Of a DNA stretch of 33,036 bases, positions 1-8,921 are shown piece by piece; position 1 is the stretch's first letter, and the number at the start of each line of letters is the position of its first letter. The notes under the pieces were generated by a model. The model was not told where the DNA came from. It saw only the letters and a list, made by a program, of their open reading frames with translations, and made no database searches. The stretch is from positions 1 through 33,036 of IMG/VR virus record IMGVR_UViG_3300044629_001210. One strand, 5' to 3'. A program made the position numbers and the translations under genes. Origin of the DNA: a virus.

Positions 1-2
1 AC

Positions 3-203
3 AAGCCTTTTGAAGTGTTCCCGCTGTTGAAGCAACTAGCGCGTCGCGGGGTAACCGGAATGACGCTCCCGCAAGAAGTCGGATTCCTCTACTATGATGA
101 GGATCGTAATCCGCGGATCTTGCGCAGTGACAATGTGGTAGCGCTCGATCCGCGCGCTCATGTAGTCGGCGACGACGCACACGTTGCGATCCGCCGTAAG
201 TAA
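3..203 (+). CDS. C-terminal end of an unseen upstream protein, partial
   Basis: The reading frame is open from the left edge to TAA at 201-203, so this is the last 66 residues of a gene that starts outside the window. A GTG at 15 could be read as a start but has no convincing ribosome site and the frame continues upstream of it. The peptide is a mixed hydrophobic and charged domain end with no motif I recognise. It lies 27 bases before the large virion gene on the same strand, so a structural role is likely from context only. Confidence 0.6.
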   Translation, partial: KPFEVFPLLKQLARRGVTGMTLPQEVGFLYYDEDRNPRILRSDNVVALDPRAHVVGDDAHVAIRRK

Positions 204-230
204 CTCAAGCGATTCGCGCGGGAGACATCC

Positions 231-3200
231 GTGACCCTTCCAGTTTCCGCAACCTTTGATTTGTTCGACTGGAACTCTCGCGCTGCGTATGCGGCCGACG
301 GGTCGGCCGAAATCCTGAACGTAACAGACGGCTTTCTAGCGCACTGTGTGACGCCGTATCGGTCTGTCGTCGCATACCGGGGTGGCGTAGTGTTAACGGC
401 TGTTGCGGGTATCGGCGGACGACAAGTCGCCGAGGCGCGCATTGACGGCGTCAACGTCCCCGGCACGTTCACGGTCGAGTTCGACATTGAGTTTATCCGG
501 CGGGACTTTGAGGACTACGCGCTGCCCAAACGCCTGTCCGCTACCGCGCGTCTGTACGTCGGAGTCGCAAGTCGCGGAGCCTATACAGTGGGGCTCCTCT
601 TCTCGTACGCTGGTATCTATCTGGCCAACGGACCAGACGACGCGAGACCGACGCTACTGGCGGATTCAGCATCGCTGCTGCTCGATGACGTAGGGGCTCC
701 TCGACAGTTGACCGTGCGCGCTACGGTTCTGGAGGACACGGGCCGGACAACGATCTACATTGCGCCTACGGACGAGGCGTATCTTCAGACGGACGGAAGT
801 AGCTGGCCTCATCTCCCAAACCTCGACGCAAAGTACACACTGTACGCTGGAAAAACACCGGATACGCAATCAGACAGCATTCTGCTGCACGCTTCTGTGG
901 GGCGCGAGGACGGCGAGGGAGACCTCGCGTTCAAGATCAAGTCGTGGCGCCTCGCTTCGGGCCGCGTCCTGCCGGAAAGCAAGCCGACAACCTCTATTGT
1001 CGCGCCATTCGCTCAGCTCGTAGGAGAGGTGTCAAACATCGCAGCTGGAAATACGATTTCGGAGTCCAGCGCGGAACTCGTATACGAGTGGAACCTAGAG
1101 CAGCAGCCGGCTGGGGCAAAGCCTTACGCTACCGGCGGTTCCTCTGCGTATGTGTTGGTCGGTACGGCGGGTGAGCTACGGATCAAGTTCCGAGAGCCGA
1201 CTACGCGTGCTAACGATTGGACGTTCGTGCTGGCAAAAGGAGCCGCAGGAGATGCCCTGGCATTGAGCGTGAACGCTGCTAGCAAGCGCGTTAGCGCGCG
1301 ACTGGCTACGGATGGCGATGGAGTTGTACTGACGCGCGTTGTGGACCTATATCGAGCGATTACGTCGTCCGATTGGACGGGCTTTGATGTAGATGTGACA
1401 AGCTTACTTGTCGCCGAGCTGATTGATCCGCAGGCGGACAATGACGCGCTTCTCACGAGTGGTTCGTTTCGATTCGCGCATGGGGCGCTGAGCACGCTGC
1501 GCACATTCTCGTTCATTCCGGATAAGCCAGGGGTGTACCTGTTCTCTCTCCGGGTGGGCGCGACAGTCAGCGCGAATGGTACCAGCGCAGTGCGTTACAG
1601 CGACAAAGCGTTTGCGACGGTGCACGGCCAGTTGTCCGACCAGTTGATGGCGCACACACCGGGGGCTGATTTCATTTTTCAGTATCTACCGGACTTCTGG
1701 AATCTGATTCCGGACCGTAACATCCTCTCGCACTACTGGTCTTCGGTGGTCCAGGCTGTCGGCGCGGAGTTAGCCGCGCTGTGGCAAAACGACCTGTCCA
1801 AAACGATTTCGAGTATTAACCGTTTATATCAGCGGCGATGGTTGTCGTATTCGCCGCGGATTGACGTGGCCGATACCGCGCTAGCAACACTCGTAACTCC
1901 GAGCCAAATTTGTAGCGCGGAATTGCAGGCGAGCACGCGACCGATTACTGGAACGAACTGCTCGTCTGGTACGAGCACCGCCGCGCAAACACCTGCCGTC
2001 GTTGGGCCGGGCGTGCTGTACGCAGAAGCGCGTCCTCCAGCCGTGGTGACCGTAGTAGAGTCGGAGCGTGTAGACGGGCTCTGGTCGGTGGTCTTGGCGG
2101 ATAACCGCTTTCCGTACTTCGGCTTAATTGCCGAGCGGACTGCCGCGCGCTTTGTCGAGAGTGATGTGATCGAGGACGTCACGTACTCTTCCAAGGCTCT
2201 CCAGGTCGGGGACTTTGTGCGCGTGTACAGTCCGGAGACTGGAGAACCGACGTTGGCTGAAGTGGCAGAAACCAGCGTCGATGACGATGTTTACCGCTTT
2301 CGCATTTCGGGGTATACGCGCCCTGTGGACGGGCAGCCGTGCAAGTGGGAGCACTTGCGAGGCACCGGCGCTGTATGGCTGGAACAGAAGCCATACTTCT
2401 GGCTCAAAGAGCAGTCGGTGAATGCGTGGGAACTTCGTCTTGGTGACTACGCCGTGTGCGACATCGTGAATTTGCTCACGAATGCAGAGACCACCGTAAA
2501 CATCCCGATTGTCGCTGCCGCGGACTACTATATCTTCGTGGACTGGTCGTCGCTGCTCAGCGCAATGAATAGCGCGTCTAGCGCAATTACCGGCGTCGTC
2601 GAGGCGGTCTACACAGAAAATGACATTGCCTCGTTTGTGCCCAAGTTGCGCGCAGTAGTCACTGTAGATCGACTTCCGGTCACCGAGGATCTTACGAGCA
2701 TTCCGACGATGGGGGCGACTCCTGGGGCACCCGTCCTCGTCGGTAACTTCAACTACGTGGTCGAGAACGAGCGTGTACGCTTTATCCCTCTGGTTGAGGG
2801 TACGGCAGACTTCTCCAACCCCAGTGATGGACGATTCCTGTCCTCCGTTCGCTTCGCTCCTGGCCTCGATGCGGACGCAGACCTTCCCGCGTTCACGGCG
2901 CGTGGCGCGTCGGTCGTGGTCATTCCGGATGGGCTGGACGCCGGGACGTACCACGTCGACCGGCTGTCGGGCGCACGGTTGACGCTGTCGGCGGCGCTAC
3001 ACACTGGCAAGCACAGATTTGTCGTCCCGGCGTATAGCTACGCACATCCGATGCCGGAAACACTATGGGCAGAGGTGTCGTACTTCGATAACTGGCGGAC
3101 GATCCAGCGAAACTTCGGTGTACTCGTGGGTCTCCCGCGCGAAGTGCTGTACCCCAGAGCCGGTGCTCCCGCTCCGCACGCTAAACCAGTCGACTATTTA

Positions 3201-5411
3201 CAAGCCGTTCGCGCTTGCTGGATGGGCTTTGTATTTGGTCCGCAGATCGCGAATATCCAACTGGCGCTGCAGTCGTTTTTCGATCTTCCGTTCACGCCGA
3301 TGCGCGGCCACGTGGTCGATATCGTCGAGCCGGTAGAGCGCGGTGATATTGGACGCATCTTGTTTCTCGGTGCGGATGGTGAGGTGTCGACGTTCACCTA
3401 CCCATTTGGCGCCACACTTAGCGTCAATCCTGCGACCGGACGAGTCATCCGCGGGACAGATCCGGCCATCCCAGAAGCTGAACGTGGGGAAGAGTGGGAA
3501 GACGGAGAGCTACCCGCGTTCTTTCCGTTAGTTGTCTGTGTAACCGTAGACGACGAAGTCTCGTCGCCGGACCTACTCGATGAGCTTGGCGTAAGTCCTG
3601 CAGCACGGCAGCACACCTTCGTCGCGCGTATTCCTTTGAGTACCGTCGGGAGCACAGAACTATTTCCGCTATTGCGGTCGTTCGTCTCGGAAGTAAAACC
3701 CGCGTACACGAATTGCATTGTGGTCGGTAGTCTCGGTTTTCACGACGACGTAGACACGACGGATTACGTTACGCGCGAAGCACGACTTCATTTGTCTGAC
3801 GTCGGCTATGGCTCGCGAGCGCACGCAGTTCTGACAGACAGCTGGCCGTATGAGAATTCGGATGCCGATGATGCGGCGTTGGCGCAGGTATGGCCAACTG
3901 GAGAGACCCTCGGCAGACCCGACGCAGCGTCCGGCGAGTGGGATTCCGAGGACGTCACAGAGAAGTTTGAATCCGGTTTCTTGTCCGCAGCCCTGGATGA
4001 TTACTCCGGTGATGGCGGCAGAAACAAGCGGAAGAAGCAGCATCATCCCGTAAATCAACTCGATGGGGATTTGAACGTTACAGCGTGTCGCCTGTGGGTT
4101 CCGGTCGTCAAAGATTTACAGGCCGAAGTGGAGTTTGCCTGCGGAGAGGAAATCACGGTAACTGTCGACGGTCTTCCCGTAGACGGTCACATTTGGGACG
4201 AGTCTCCACCTATTCTTCTGCACGTAGGCGCTGGAGAGCATCCGAAGATTCCGTTTGGTGTATATTCTCCACAGAACGTGCATCCGAACACGTATCTGCT
4301 GCTGGGATTCGACAATCCGAACTACGCGGAGAAGCACAACTATGGAACCGAGCGTCGTCTTGATGCGCTGGCGGAGCTTGAAGGAGTGGTACGACTGGTT
4401 GGGAGTCAGACGGGGGCCACCGCGCTCGTCAGTCTCGTACCCAACCGCGCTTCCGAAGAACATTCGGCTTTCTTTCTCCTCGAAAAAATCTTCCAAGCAG
4501 ACTTGATCGCGGAGCGTGCGCCGGAGTGTCGTCCGCTACTACTCGTGACAACGTATATACCGTTTGGCGGTATTACGCAAAATGAGTTGGCGGTAGAAGG
4601 GTCGGTGTTTGACTTTGCCACCTGCCCCCGGTTGCATCAACAGGTGCAGACACGGCCGTACCGAGTATTAACGGTTAATAATGAGCAGATGGTCCCGAGC
4701 TTCGGACCTGGGTTGTGTTTAGCAGATTTGGCGCTCGGGTTGACGTACGTCCACTGGGACTATGAAGACGTCGGCGCGGTAGAGGAAACTCCCACTAACA
4801 TCGGTGACTTCACGTTCGCCGCGAGTGCTACGCAGATCGAGAACATCCACGCTGGTTTCGCCATACTCGCCCGTAAAGAGTTTCATTACACACATGGGTT
4901 CGTGAGCCGGAGTATCCCGCGCCCGGTGCTCGTGTCGGTGGCTTTTGATACTGCGAGCGGCGTTTTGCGTCTCGAAGGCTCCGCGTTCATTGCTCCCGAT
5001 TACACAAATACCGGAGTCCTGACGGCCGAGCCGACGTCGTATGACGGAGTGCTTTGCGGTAGTTGGGTATTCTTACGTGTGTCCGGTACCGAAATGGAGT
5101 ACGCGGCCAGAGCTGTCGAGTTCGAAGAGGGGACGGCTGCCGAAGGCGTACGCACGGTGCTAGGAATTGACGGGAGTGTGCAGACGAGCACGGGGCACGT
5201 GCTTCTCGCGACTCCCCCGGTCGGTCTTCCGACGGGATTCTATGACGTCGTCGTGCGGCACTATCGTCCGTATCAGATGTCGGATGGCGGCCCTCGGTAT
5301 GTCTATATTGAGGAGTCGTCGCTGCCGGAGGCATTCCAGATTAGCGGTATTTCCGACGCAAGTGCGGGAGCAGGCGTGGCTACGGCCGGAGTTTCGTCTG
5401 CCGGCGTGTAA
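231..5411 (+). CDS. Very large virion protein, tail or baseplate type
   Basis: This 1726-residue protein starts at GTG 231, preceded by GGGAG at good spacing. The first 480 or so residues look like beta-sandwich domains (alternating hydrophobic strands, including PKD/Ig-like stretches). Around residues 480-545 is a helical segment containing PDFWNLIPDR and WQNDLSKTISSIN, a style I associate with tail and baseplate proteins of large phages. Later parts are beta-rich again, with a VKPAYT element near 1160 of the type found near the ends of baseplate-like proteins. No enzyme motif, signal peptide or membrane segment is visible. It sits first in the + strand structural block. Two copies of the dispersed palindrome lie inside it (1814 and 4666). 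Assignment to the virion is fairly safe; the exact place in the tail is inference. Confidence 0.75.
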   Translation: MTLPVSATFDLFDWNSRAAYAADGSAEILNVTDGFLAHCVTPYRSVVAYRGGVVLTAVAGIGGRQVAEARIDGVNVPGTFTVEFDIEFIRRDFEDYALPKRLSATARLYVGVASRGAYTVGLLFSYAGIYLANGPDDARPTLLADSASLLLDDVGAPRQLTVRATVLEDTGRTTIYIAPTDEAYLQTDGSSWPHLPNLDAKYTLYAGKTPDTQSDSILLHASVGREDGEGDLAFKIKSWRLASGRVLPESKPTTSIVAPFAQLVGEVSNIAAGNTISESSAELVYEWNLEQQPAGAKPYATGGSSAYVLVGTAGELRIKFREPTTRANDWTFVLAKGAAGDALALSVNAASKRVSARLATDGDGVVLTRVVDLYRAITSSDWTGFDVDVTSLLVAELIDPQADNDALLTSGSFRFAHGALSTLRTFSFIPDKPGVYLFSLRVGATVSANGTSAVRYSDKAFATVHGQLSDQLMAHTPGADFIFQYLPDFWNLIPDRNILSHYWSSVVQAVGAELAALWQNDLSKTISSINRLYQRRWLSYSPRIDVADTALATLVTPSQICSAELQASTRPITGTNCSSGTSTAAQTPAVVGPGVLYAEARPPAVVTVVESERVDGLWSVVLADNRFPYFGLIAERTAARFVESDVIEDVTYSSKALQVGDFVRVYSPETGEPTLAEVAETSVDDDVYRFRISGYTRPVDGQPCKWEHLRGTGAVWLEQKPYFWLKEQSVNAWELRLGDYAVCDIVNLLTNAETTVNIPIVAAADYYIFVDWSSLLSAMNSASSAITGVVEAVYTENDIASFVPKLRAVVTVDRLPVTEDLTSIPTMGATPGAPVLVGNFNYVVENERVRFIPLVEGTADFSNPSDGRFLSSVRFAPGLDADADLPAFTARGASVVVIPDGLDAGTYHVDRLSGARLTLSAALHTGKHRFVVPAYSYAHPMPETLWAEVSYFDNWRTIQRNFGVLVGLPREVLYPRAGAPAPHAKPVDYLQAVRACWMGFVFGPQIANIQLALQSFFDLPFTPMRGHVVDIVEPVERGDIGRILFLGADGEVSTFTYPFGATLSVNPATGRVIRGTDPAIPEAERGEEWEDGELPAFFPLVVCVTVDDEVSSPDLLDELGVSPAARQHTFVARIPLSTVGSTELFPLLRSFVSEVKPAYTNCIVVGSLGFHDDVDTTDYVTREARLHLSDVGYGSRAHAVLTDSWPYENSDADDAALAQVWPTGETLGRPDAASGEWDSEDVTEKFESGFLSAALDDYSGDGGRNKRKKQHHPVNQLDGDLNVTACRLWVPVVKDLQAEVEFACGEEITVTVDGLPVDGHIWDESPPILLHVGAGEHPKIPFGVYSPQNVHPNTYLLLGFDNPNYAEKHNYGTERRLDALAELEGVVRLVGSQTGATALVSLVPNRASEEHSAFFLLEKIFQADLIAERAPECRPLLLVTTYIPFGGITQNELAVEGSVFDFATCPRLHQQVQTRPYRVLTVNNEQMVPSFGPGLCLADLALGLTYVHWDYEDVGAVEETPTNIGDFTFAASATQIENIHAGFAILARKEFHYTHGFVSRSIPRPVLVSVAFDTASGVLRLEGSAFIAPDYTNTGVLTAEPTSYDGVLCGSWVFLRVSGTEMEYAARAVEFEEGTAAEGVRTVLGIDGSVQTSTGHVLLATPPVGLPTGFYDVVVRHYRPYQMSDGGPRYVYIEESSLPEAFQISGISDASAGAGVATAGVSSAGV
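1814..1828. repeat. Dispersed palindrome, copy 1, one mismatch
   Basis: TATTAACCGTTTATA. It lies inside the giant virion gene and encodes INRLY. The single change (A to T at base 12) removes the stop that the perfect motif would create in this frame. Confidence 0.8.
4666..4680. repeat. Dispersed palindrome, copy 2, perfect
   Basis: TATTAACGGTTAATA. It lies inside the giant virion gene, in the stop-free frame, and encodes LTVN. Confidence 0.9.
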
Positions 5412-5467
5412 GTACGCGTTAGTCGGTGTGTTAGACTTAGCGCAACCTCATTAATCGGGAACGTTCG

Positions 5468-6529
5468 ATGCGAACACAACCAGGAACTCCGCCCCGGGAT
5501 TTACTCGCGGCTGGACCTCTCATCGGTCTCGTCGGTGGGACCGCCTACGCGCTGCGACGCAAACGCCTCGGAAAACTTCCGATGCGCGAGTTTTTTGACG
5601 ATGTAGCGTTGGGGACCGGTCTTGGCTGGATTCCGCAACTAACACGAGATGGACTACGAGGTCTAGGAATCATGCAGAACCCAAGTGCGCTAAGTCCGAC
5701 CCGAATGACGAAGACTGCGTCAAGTACGGGTCGCGGTGCTGTGGTCGGTAATCTGCTCGGCGGGCCGGTGGGCGCCGGTGTCGGCGGCTGGGCCGGAAAA
5801 CGCGAAGATCATACCTACCACGGAAGTCCTGGCTGGCGTGCGGCAGGCGGCGCGGCGGCAGGCGGCATATTAGGCACCGTTGCGGGTGTAGGTCTCGGCG
5901 CTTTGGCTGCGGTATCTGCCCGTGATCCGCATGTCGCCGCAGCTGTCATTCGCCTACTGGGAAGCTCTGGCGCCCTTGCGGGCAGCACGTTTGGTGCTTA
6001 TGAGGGTGCGCGTAGCGTACGGCACACGCCGCGACACTACAGTGACTTTCGCGGTCACCGGAAGCACGCGAGTGCGAAGGACGCAGTGCGCGAAGGACTA
6101 CATCGCGCAACCTCGACTGGGGCACTTTTGGGCGCAGGCGCCGGCGGTGCTGCCGCCGGATTAGCCGGAGCCGGCGTGACGCTCCCTCTACTGGCAGCGC
6201 TCGGCCCTGTGGGGTGGTTGGGCGGTGCTGGGCTTGCGGGTGCAGGTGCCTTGGCTGGTGGCACGCTCGGTAGTGCGGGTCATCGTATTCGCTCCGCGCT
6301 CAAGCAGCGCGCCTCGGACAAAGAGCTGTACCGCGCTGCGGCACGAAAAATGGTTGAGTCGGGCGGTCGTCCTGTCGTTGAAGAGGTGGAACGTTCTACG
6401 GGCCGTCGTGTTAGCAAGCGAATGCTCGCGGCGGCCGGCGGTCTCGGTCTTGGCGGCTATTTGATCGGTAAGCGTCGTGGCTCTTCGCAGGCAGTAGAGG
6501 AGATGGCCAATGGCGGGGCTCAGCCTTAA
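5468..6529 (+). CDS. Glycine-zipper membrane protein, possible virion or DNA-ejection component
   Basis: The 353-residue product has many Gly/Ala-rich hydrophobic stretches: residues 12-29, 91-110, 126-150, 158-178, 215-270 and 319-334, separated by Arg/Lys-rich loops. Repeated GxxxG and AGAGG patterns are typical of glycine-zipper membrane segments that pack closely or form pores. No catalytic motif is seen. The ATG at 5468 has only a weak upstream purine stretch (gggaacg), and the 56-base gap before it is the largest in this part of the block. It overlaps the next gene by 20 bases. From position among tail genes it may be an injected or ejection-channel protein, but this is inference from composition and neighbours; I do not recognise a family. 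Confidence 0.65.
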   Translation: MRTQPGTPPRDLLAAGPLIGLVGGTAYALRRKRLGKLPMREFFDDVALGTGLGWIPQLTRDGLRGLGIMQNPSALSPTRMTKTASSTGRGAVVGNLLGGPVGAGVGGWAGKREDHTYHGSPGWRAAGGAAAGGILGTVAGVGLGALAAVSARDPHVAAAVIRLLGSSGALAGSTFGAYEGARSVRHTPRHYSDFRGHRKHASAKDAVREGLHRATSTGALLGAGAGGAAAGLAGAGVTLPLLAALGPVGWLGGAGLAGAGALAGGTLGSAGHRIRSALKQRASDKELYRAAARKMVESGGRPVVEEVERSTGRRVSKRMLAAAGGLGLGGYLIGKRRGSSQAVEEMANGGAQP

Positions 6530-7763
6530 TCTGACGGGTGATGATCCGACACCTACTGTCCTGGCGCAGCAGGTCTCTGGGTCGCAGGTTCATGTGTCAC
6601 TGACTTCAGGTGACTGGAGTCTGTATACCATCGACGCAGGTGCTGGGGACGGCTGGGCGTTATACGGTCCGGCGCACCACCCGCTACCGCTTGCGTTGTC
6701 TGGCTCCGCGACTGTGAAGGAGAACAAGACCTTCACGCCAAAGGTGGCAGGCCGCTACGTGGTCGTGCTGAATGCACGTCTAGCGGAAGACGATAGCGTC
6801 GTACGGCTCACGGCGTTGTTCGAAGTAAAGTCGGCTTACTGCGAGCAGTCGATTTTGACGCCGCAGGAACGCGATGAGTACGAGACTAACACTGGGTGGG
6901 CGCGCAGTATCGAGAGCCACCTTCAATTGCTAACACGGCAATTAGGCGGTCGGCGTCTTGCCGCGGTCAAGTACATCGGTGGGTCGTCAATTGCCGCTAA
7001 TCGAGTGGTTAGCTTGACAGGCAGCCGCAATTTCAGCGCGTCTGGCCTCAACGCGTCGCAGCAGGCGGACTACCTATCGGAAGTAGTATTAACCGCTAAT
7101 ACTGTGAACTCGGACAGCGAGACAGTCGAGTCGGTGTTGCTCGGCCTCACGCTCACTGCCTTGGACCCCGGTGACACCGGGTACGTACTGCTCGATGGGC
7201 TCATCCCCGGTGACTTCTCTGCATGGGATGACGCGGATTACCTACTCGTCAATAGTACTGGCGCGCTGACGCATATGGCGGGAACGTACGCCCGAGTGTG
7301 CGGCAAAGTCGTGCGCGCTGCGGCGGGAACCGTCGGCACTGAGAATGGCGGGCTAGCATGGTTCGACGGTGTGAGCACGTTCACGCCCCCGAAGGAAATC
7401 TACGGTAGTCCAGTGCGTATCACCGGGCACGGTTTCGCGTTGGGTGACGCGATCCGCTACGACGGGAACACCAGTACGTGGGTCGCCTCGCTAGCCGACA
7501 CGCCGGACAACGCTGAAGTATTTGGTATCGTCGTCTGGAAGAATACCAACACCGTATGGCTGAGCAACGGTGGCCGGATTAAGAACTTGAACACAGCCGC
7601 CATCGTGCCCGGTGCGGGGCATTTCTTGTCTGATGAGTTCCCGGGGCTCATCACGGCAGTGGCGCCCACCACGATTGGCCATGTTCGTAAACCGCTGATG
7701 GTCGCCGACTCGGATACCAGTGGGTGGATTCAAATCGGACTCGGCGTAACTATTGTGGAGTGA
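6510..7763 (+). CDS. Virion structural protein, unknown role
   Basis: This 417-residue protein has an N-terminal beta-sandwich-like region (about 1-110), a short helix-rich link near 115-150 (EYETNTGWARSIESHLQLL), then a long beta-rich part with repeated short strands and LTG/LTA turns. No enzyme motif, signal peptide or membrane span is apparent. The start at 6510 is chosen because GAGGAG lies nine bases upstream, and it gives a 20-base overlap with the preceding gene. The central segment (ALDPGDTGYVLLDGLI) resembles decoration or fibre-associated domains, but the similarity is impressionistic. A one-mismatch palindrome copy at 7087 encodes LTAN in this protein. Confidence 0.7.
   Translation: MAGLSLNLTGDDPTPTVLAQQVSGSQVHVSLTSGDWSLYTIDAGAGDGWALYGPAHHPLPLALSGSATVKENKTFTPKVAGRYVVVLNARLAEDDSVVRLTALFEVKSAYCEQSILTPQERDEYETNTGWARSIESHLQLLTRQLGGRRLAAVKYIGGSSIAANRVVSLTGSRNFSASGLNASQQADYLSEVVLTANTVNSDSETVESVLLGLTLTALDPGDTGYVLLDGLIPGDFSAWDDADYLLVNSTGALTHMAGTYARVCGKVVRAAAGTVGTENGGLAWFDGVSTFTPPKEIYGSPVRITGHGFALGDAIRYDGNTSTWVASLADTPDNAEVFGIVVWKNTNTVWLSNGGRIKNLNTAAIVPGAGHFLSDEFPGLITAVAPTTIGHVRKPLMVADSDTSGWIQIGLGVTIVE
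7087..7101. repeat. Dispersed palindrome, copy 3, one mismatch
   Basis: TATTAACCGCTAATA, inside a virion gene. It encodes LTAN in the same frame as the perfect coding copies. Confidence 0.65.
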
Positions 7764-7766
7764 CCG

Positions 7767-7934
7767 ATGTCGTCTACTACGTACACTCCGCCGACACCGC
7801 GACAGCCTTACCAGGATCTTGCCCTTGACAGCGAGGCCGACAACGATCCTATTACCGGACTGTCAGAGGATGTTGCCGAGCTGGCTCTTGCTGTAGAGTC
7901 GGATCTTCTTGACGCATTAACTCTCGACACGTAA
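7767..7934 (+). CDS. Small acidic protein, unknown
   Basis: This 55-residue ORF fills the gap between two structural genes. ATG 7767 follows GGAG (7757-7760), and TAA at 7932-7934 sits directly against the AAGGAG ribosome site of the next gene. The N-terminus is Pro/Thr-rich (MSSTTYTPPTPRQPY), followed by an acidic amphipathic stretch ending in EDVAELALAVESDLLDAL. It has no membrane segment and no known motif. Tight packing, a proper ribosome site and codon use like its neighbours support a real gene, perhaps a small virion accessory protein or assembly peptide. Confidence 0.65.
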   Translation: MSSTTYTPPTPRQPYQDLALDSEADNDPITGLSEDVAELALAVESDLLDALTLDT

Positions 7935-7943
7935 GGAGCCGAC

Positions 7944-8888
7944 ATGGCTATCTCTGTTCAGCATAAAAACGTCTTTGCGATGTCCACCGACGGTACCACG
8001 GGCTACGCAGGTGCCATGCTGTTGGCGCTACACACCGCCCTAAGCGCACACCCGGATAAGTACACAATCCTGGAAACTTCCGGAGGTGCAGATGGGCATG
8101 GCGACTGGTTCGTGTTCAAACAAGTGGGCGGTACCTGGGAGATGTGGTTGGGTGCGTGTAATAACAGCACTACGTTGTGGTCTTCGAGTAACCGCGGCGG
8201 CGCCGCGATCTCTGCGTATACTCTGTGCGCGGCATTTGCGCCCGCCGGCGGTTGGAATGTCGGTGTAGACCAGCCGGTCGACGGTACGATGTTCTCTGAC
8301 GCTCCGCTTGGCGGAACGTACTGGACGAAGATTCAGTCCGCGGCGACGTATACGAGCGTAGACAACGGCGCCCCTAACACCAATTGGTTGACTATCATCA
8401 GTGACCCCGCTGTCGGTTACTTCTACGCGCTGTTTGACTACACCCAGAACAACAGCTGGAACCAGGGACTCGCGATTCTGCCCTATACGAGCACCAACTC
8501 GGCAGATGACGCGACTTATCCGCCGTTTTTGTGGATTGGTGGTGCTACTCACTCGGCGGCAGGCGGTTGGCTACGCGATGATAGTGCGTCCGCCTACGGG
8601 GCGATGCTCCTACCCGGCAGTGCCACCGCGTGTAACGTGGTGTCGCGTTTCATGACGCTTGACGCGACGAATCAGCCCAATCCGCGCTCGGGTAAGTACG
8701 ACACCTACCGACTTCCCATCAAGTCGACCGTCGCCTCGGTAATCCATCAGGCTGGATTTATCTCCGCGGCAGCTATGCGGCAGATTGACTCGACACGTGC
8801 CCAACGCTCTCTCTTCAACGAAGGAGCGTGGGTGGTACCGGGCGTCACTTCAGGGCTGGTCATTCCGTGGGACGGCTCGGCACTCTGA
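7944..8888 (+). CDS. Virion structural protein, probably tail-associated
   Basis: The 314-residue product begins at ATG 7944 after TAAGGAG. It is rich in Trp, Gly, Ser and Tyr, with evenly spaced beta-strand-like segments, a composition typical of tail-tip or receptor-region proteins. The C-terminus reads WVVPGVTSGLVIPWDGSAL, a hydrophobic strand end often seen in virion adsorption proteins. There are no catalytic motifs or membrane spans. It is followed by a 33-base gap that contains a perfect copy of the dispersed palindrome and then the endolysin, so it probably marks the end of one structural sub-block. The specific role is unknown. Confidence 0.65.
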   Translation: MAISVQHKNVFAMSTDGTTGYAGAMLLALHTALSAHPDKYTILETSGGADGHGDWFVFKQVGGTWEMWLGACNNSTTLWSSSNRGGAAISAYTLCAAFAPAGGWNVGVDQPVDGTMFSDAPLGGTYWTKIQSAATYTSVDNGAPNTNWLTIISDPAVGYFYALFDYTQNNSWNQGLAILPYTSTNSADDATYPPFLWIGGATHSAAGGWLRDDSASAYGAMLLPGSATACNVVSRFMTLDATNQPNPRSGKYDTYRLPIKSTVASVIHQAGFISAAAMRQIDSTRAQRSLFNEGAWVVPGVTSGLVIPWDGSAL

Positions 8889-8889
8889 T

Positions 8890-8904
8890 TATTAACGGTT
8901 AATA
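8890..8904. repeat. Dispersed palindrome, copy 4, perfect
   Basis: TATTAACGGTTAATA, in the 33-base gap just before the ribosome site of the endolysin gene. Confidence 0.9.
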
Positions 8905-8921
8905 ACGGGAAGGTTGACTGC

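Noticed and set aside
2124-2954. 276-codon - strand frame inside the giant virion gene
   Set aside because: It lies wholly opposite a well-supported gene, is Arg/His/Ala-rich as usual for antisense frames, and has no ribosome site or motif.
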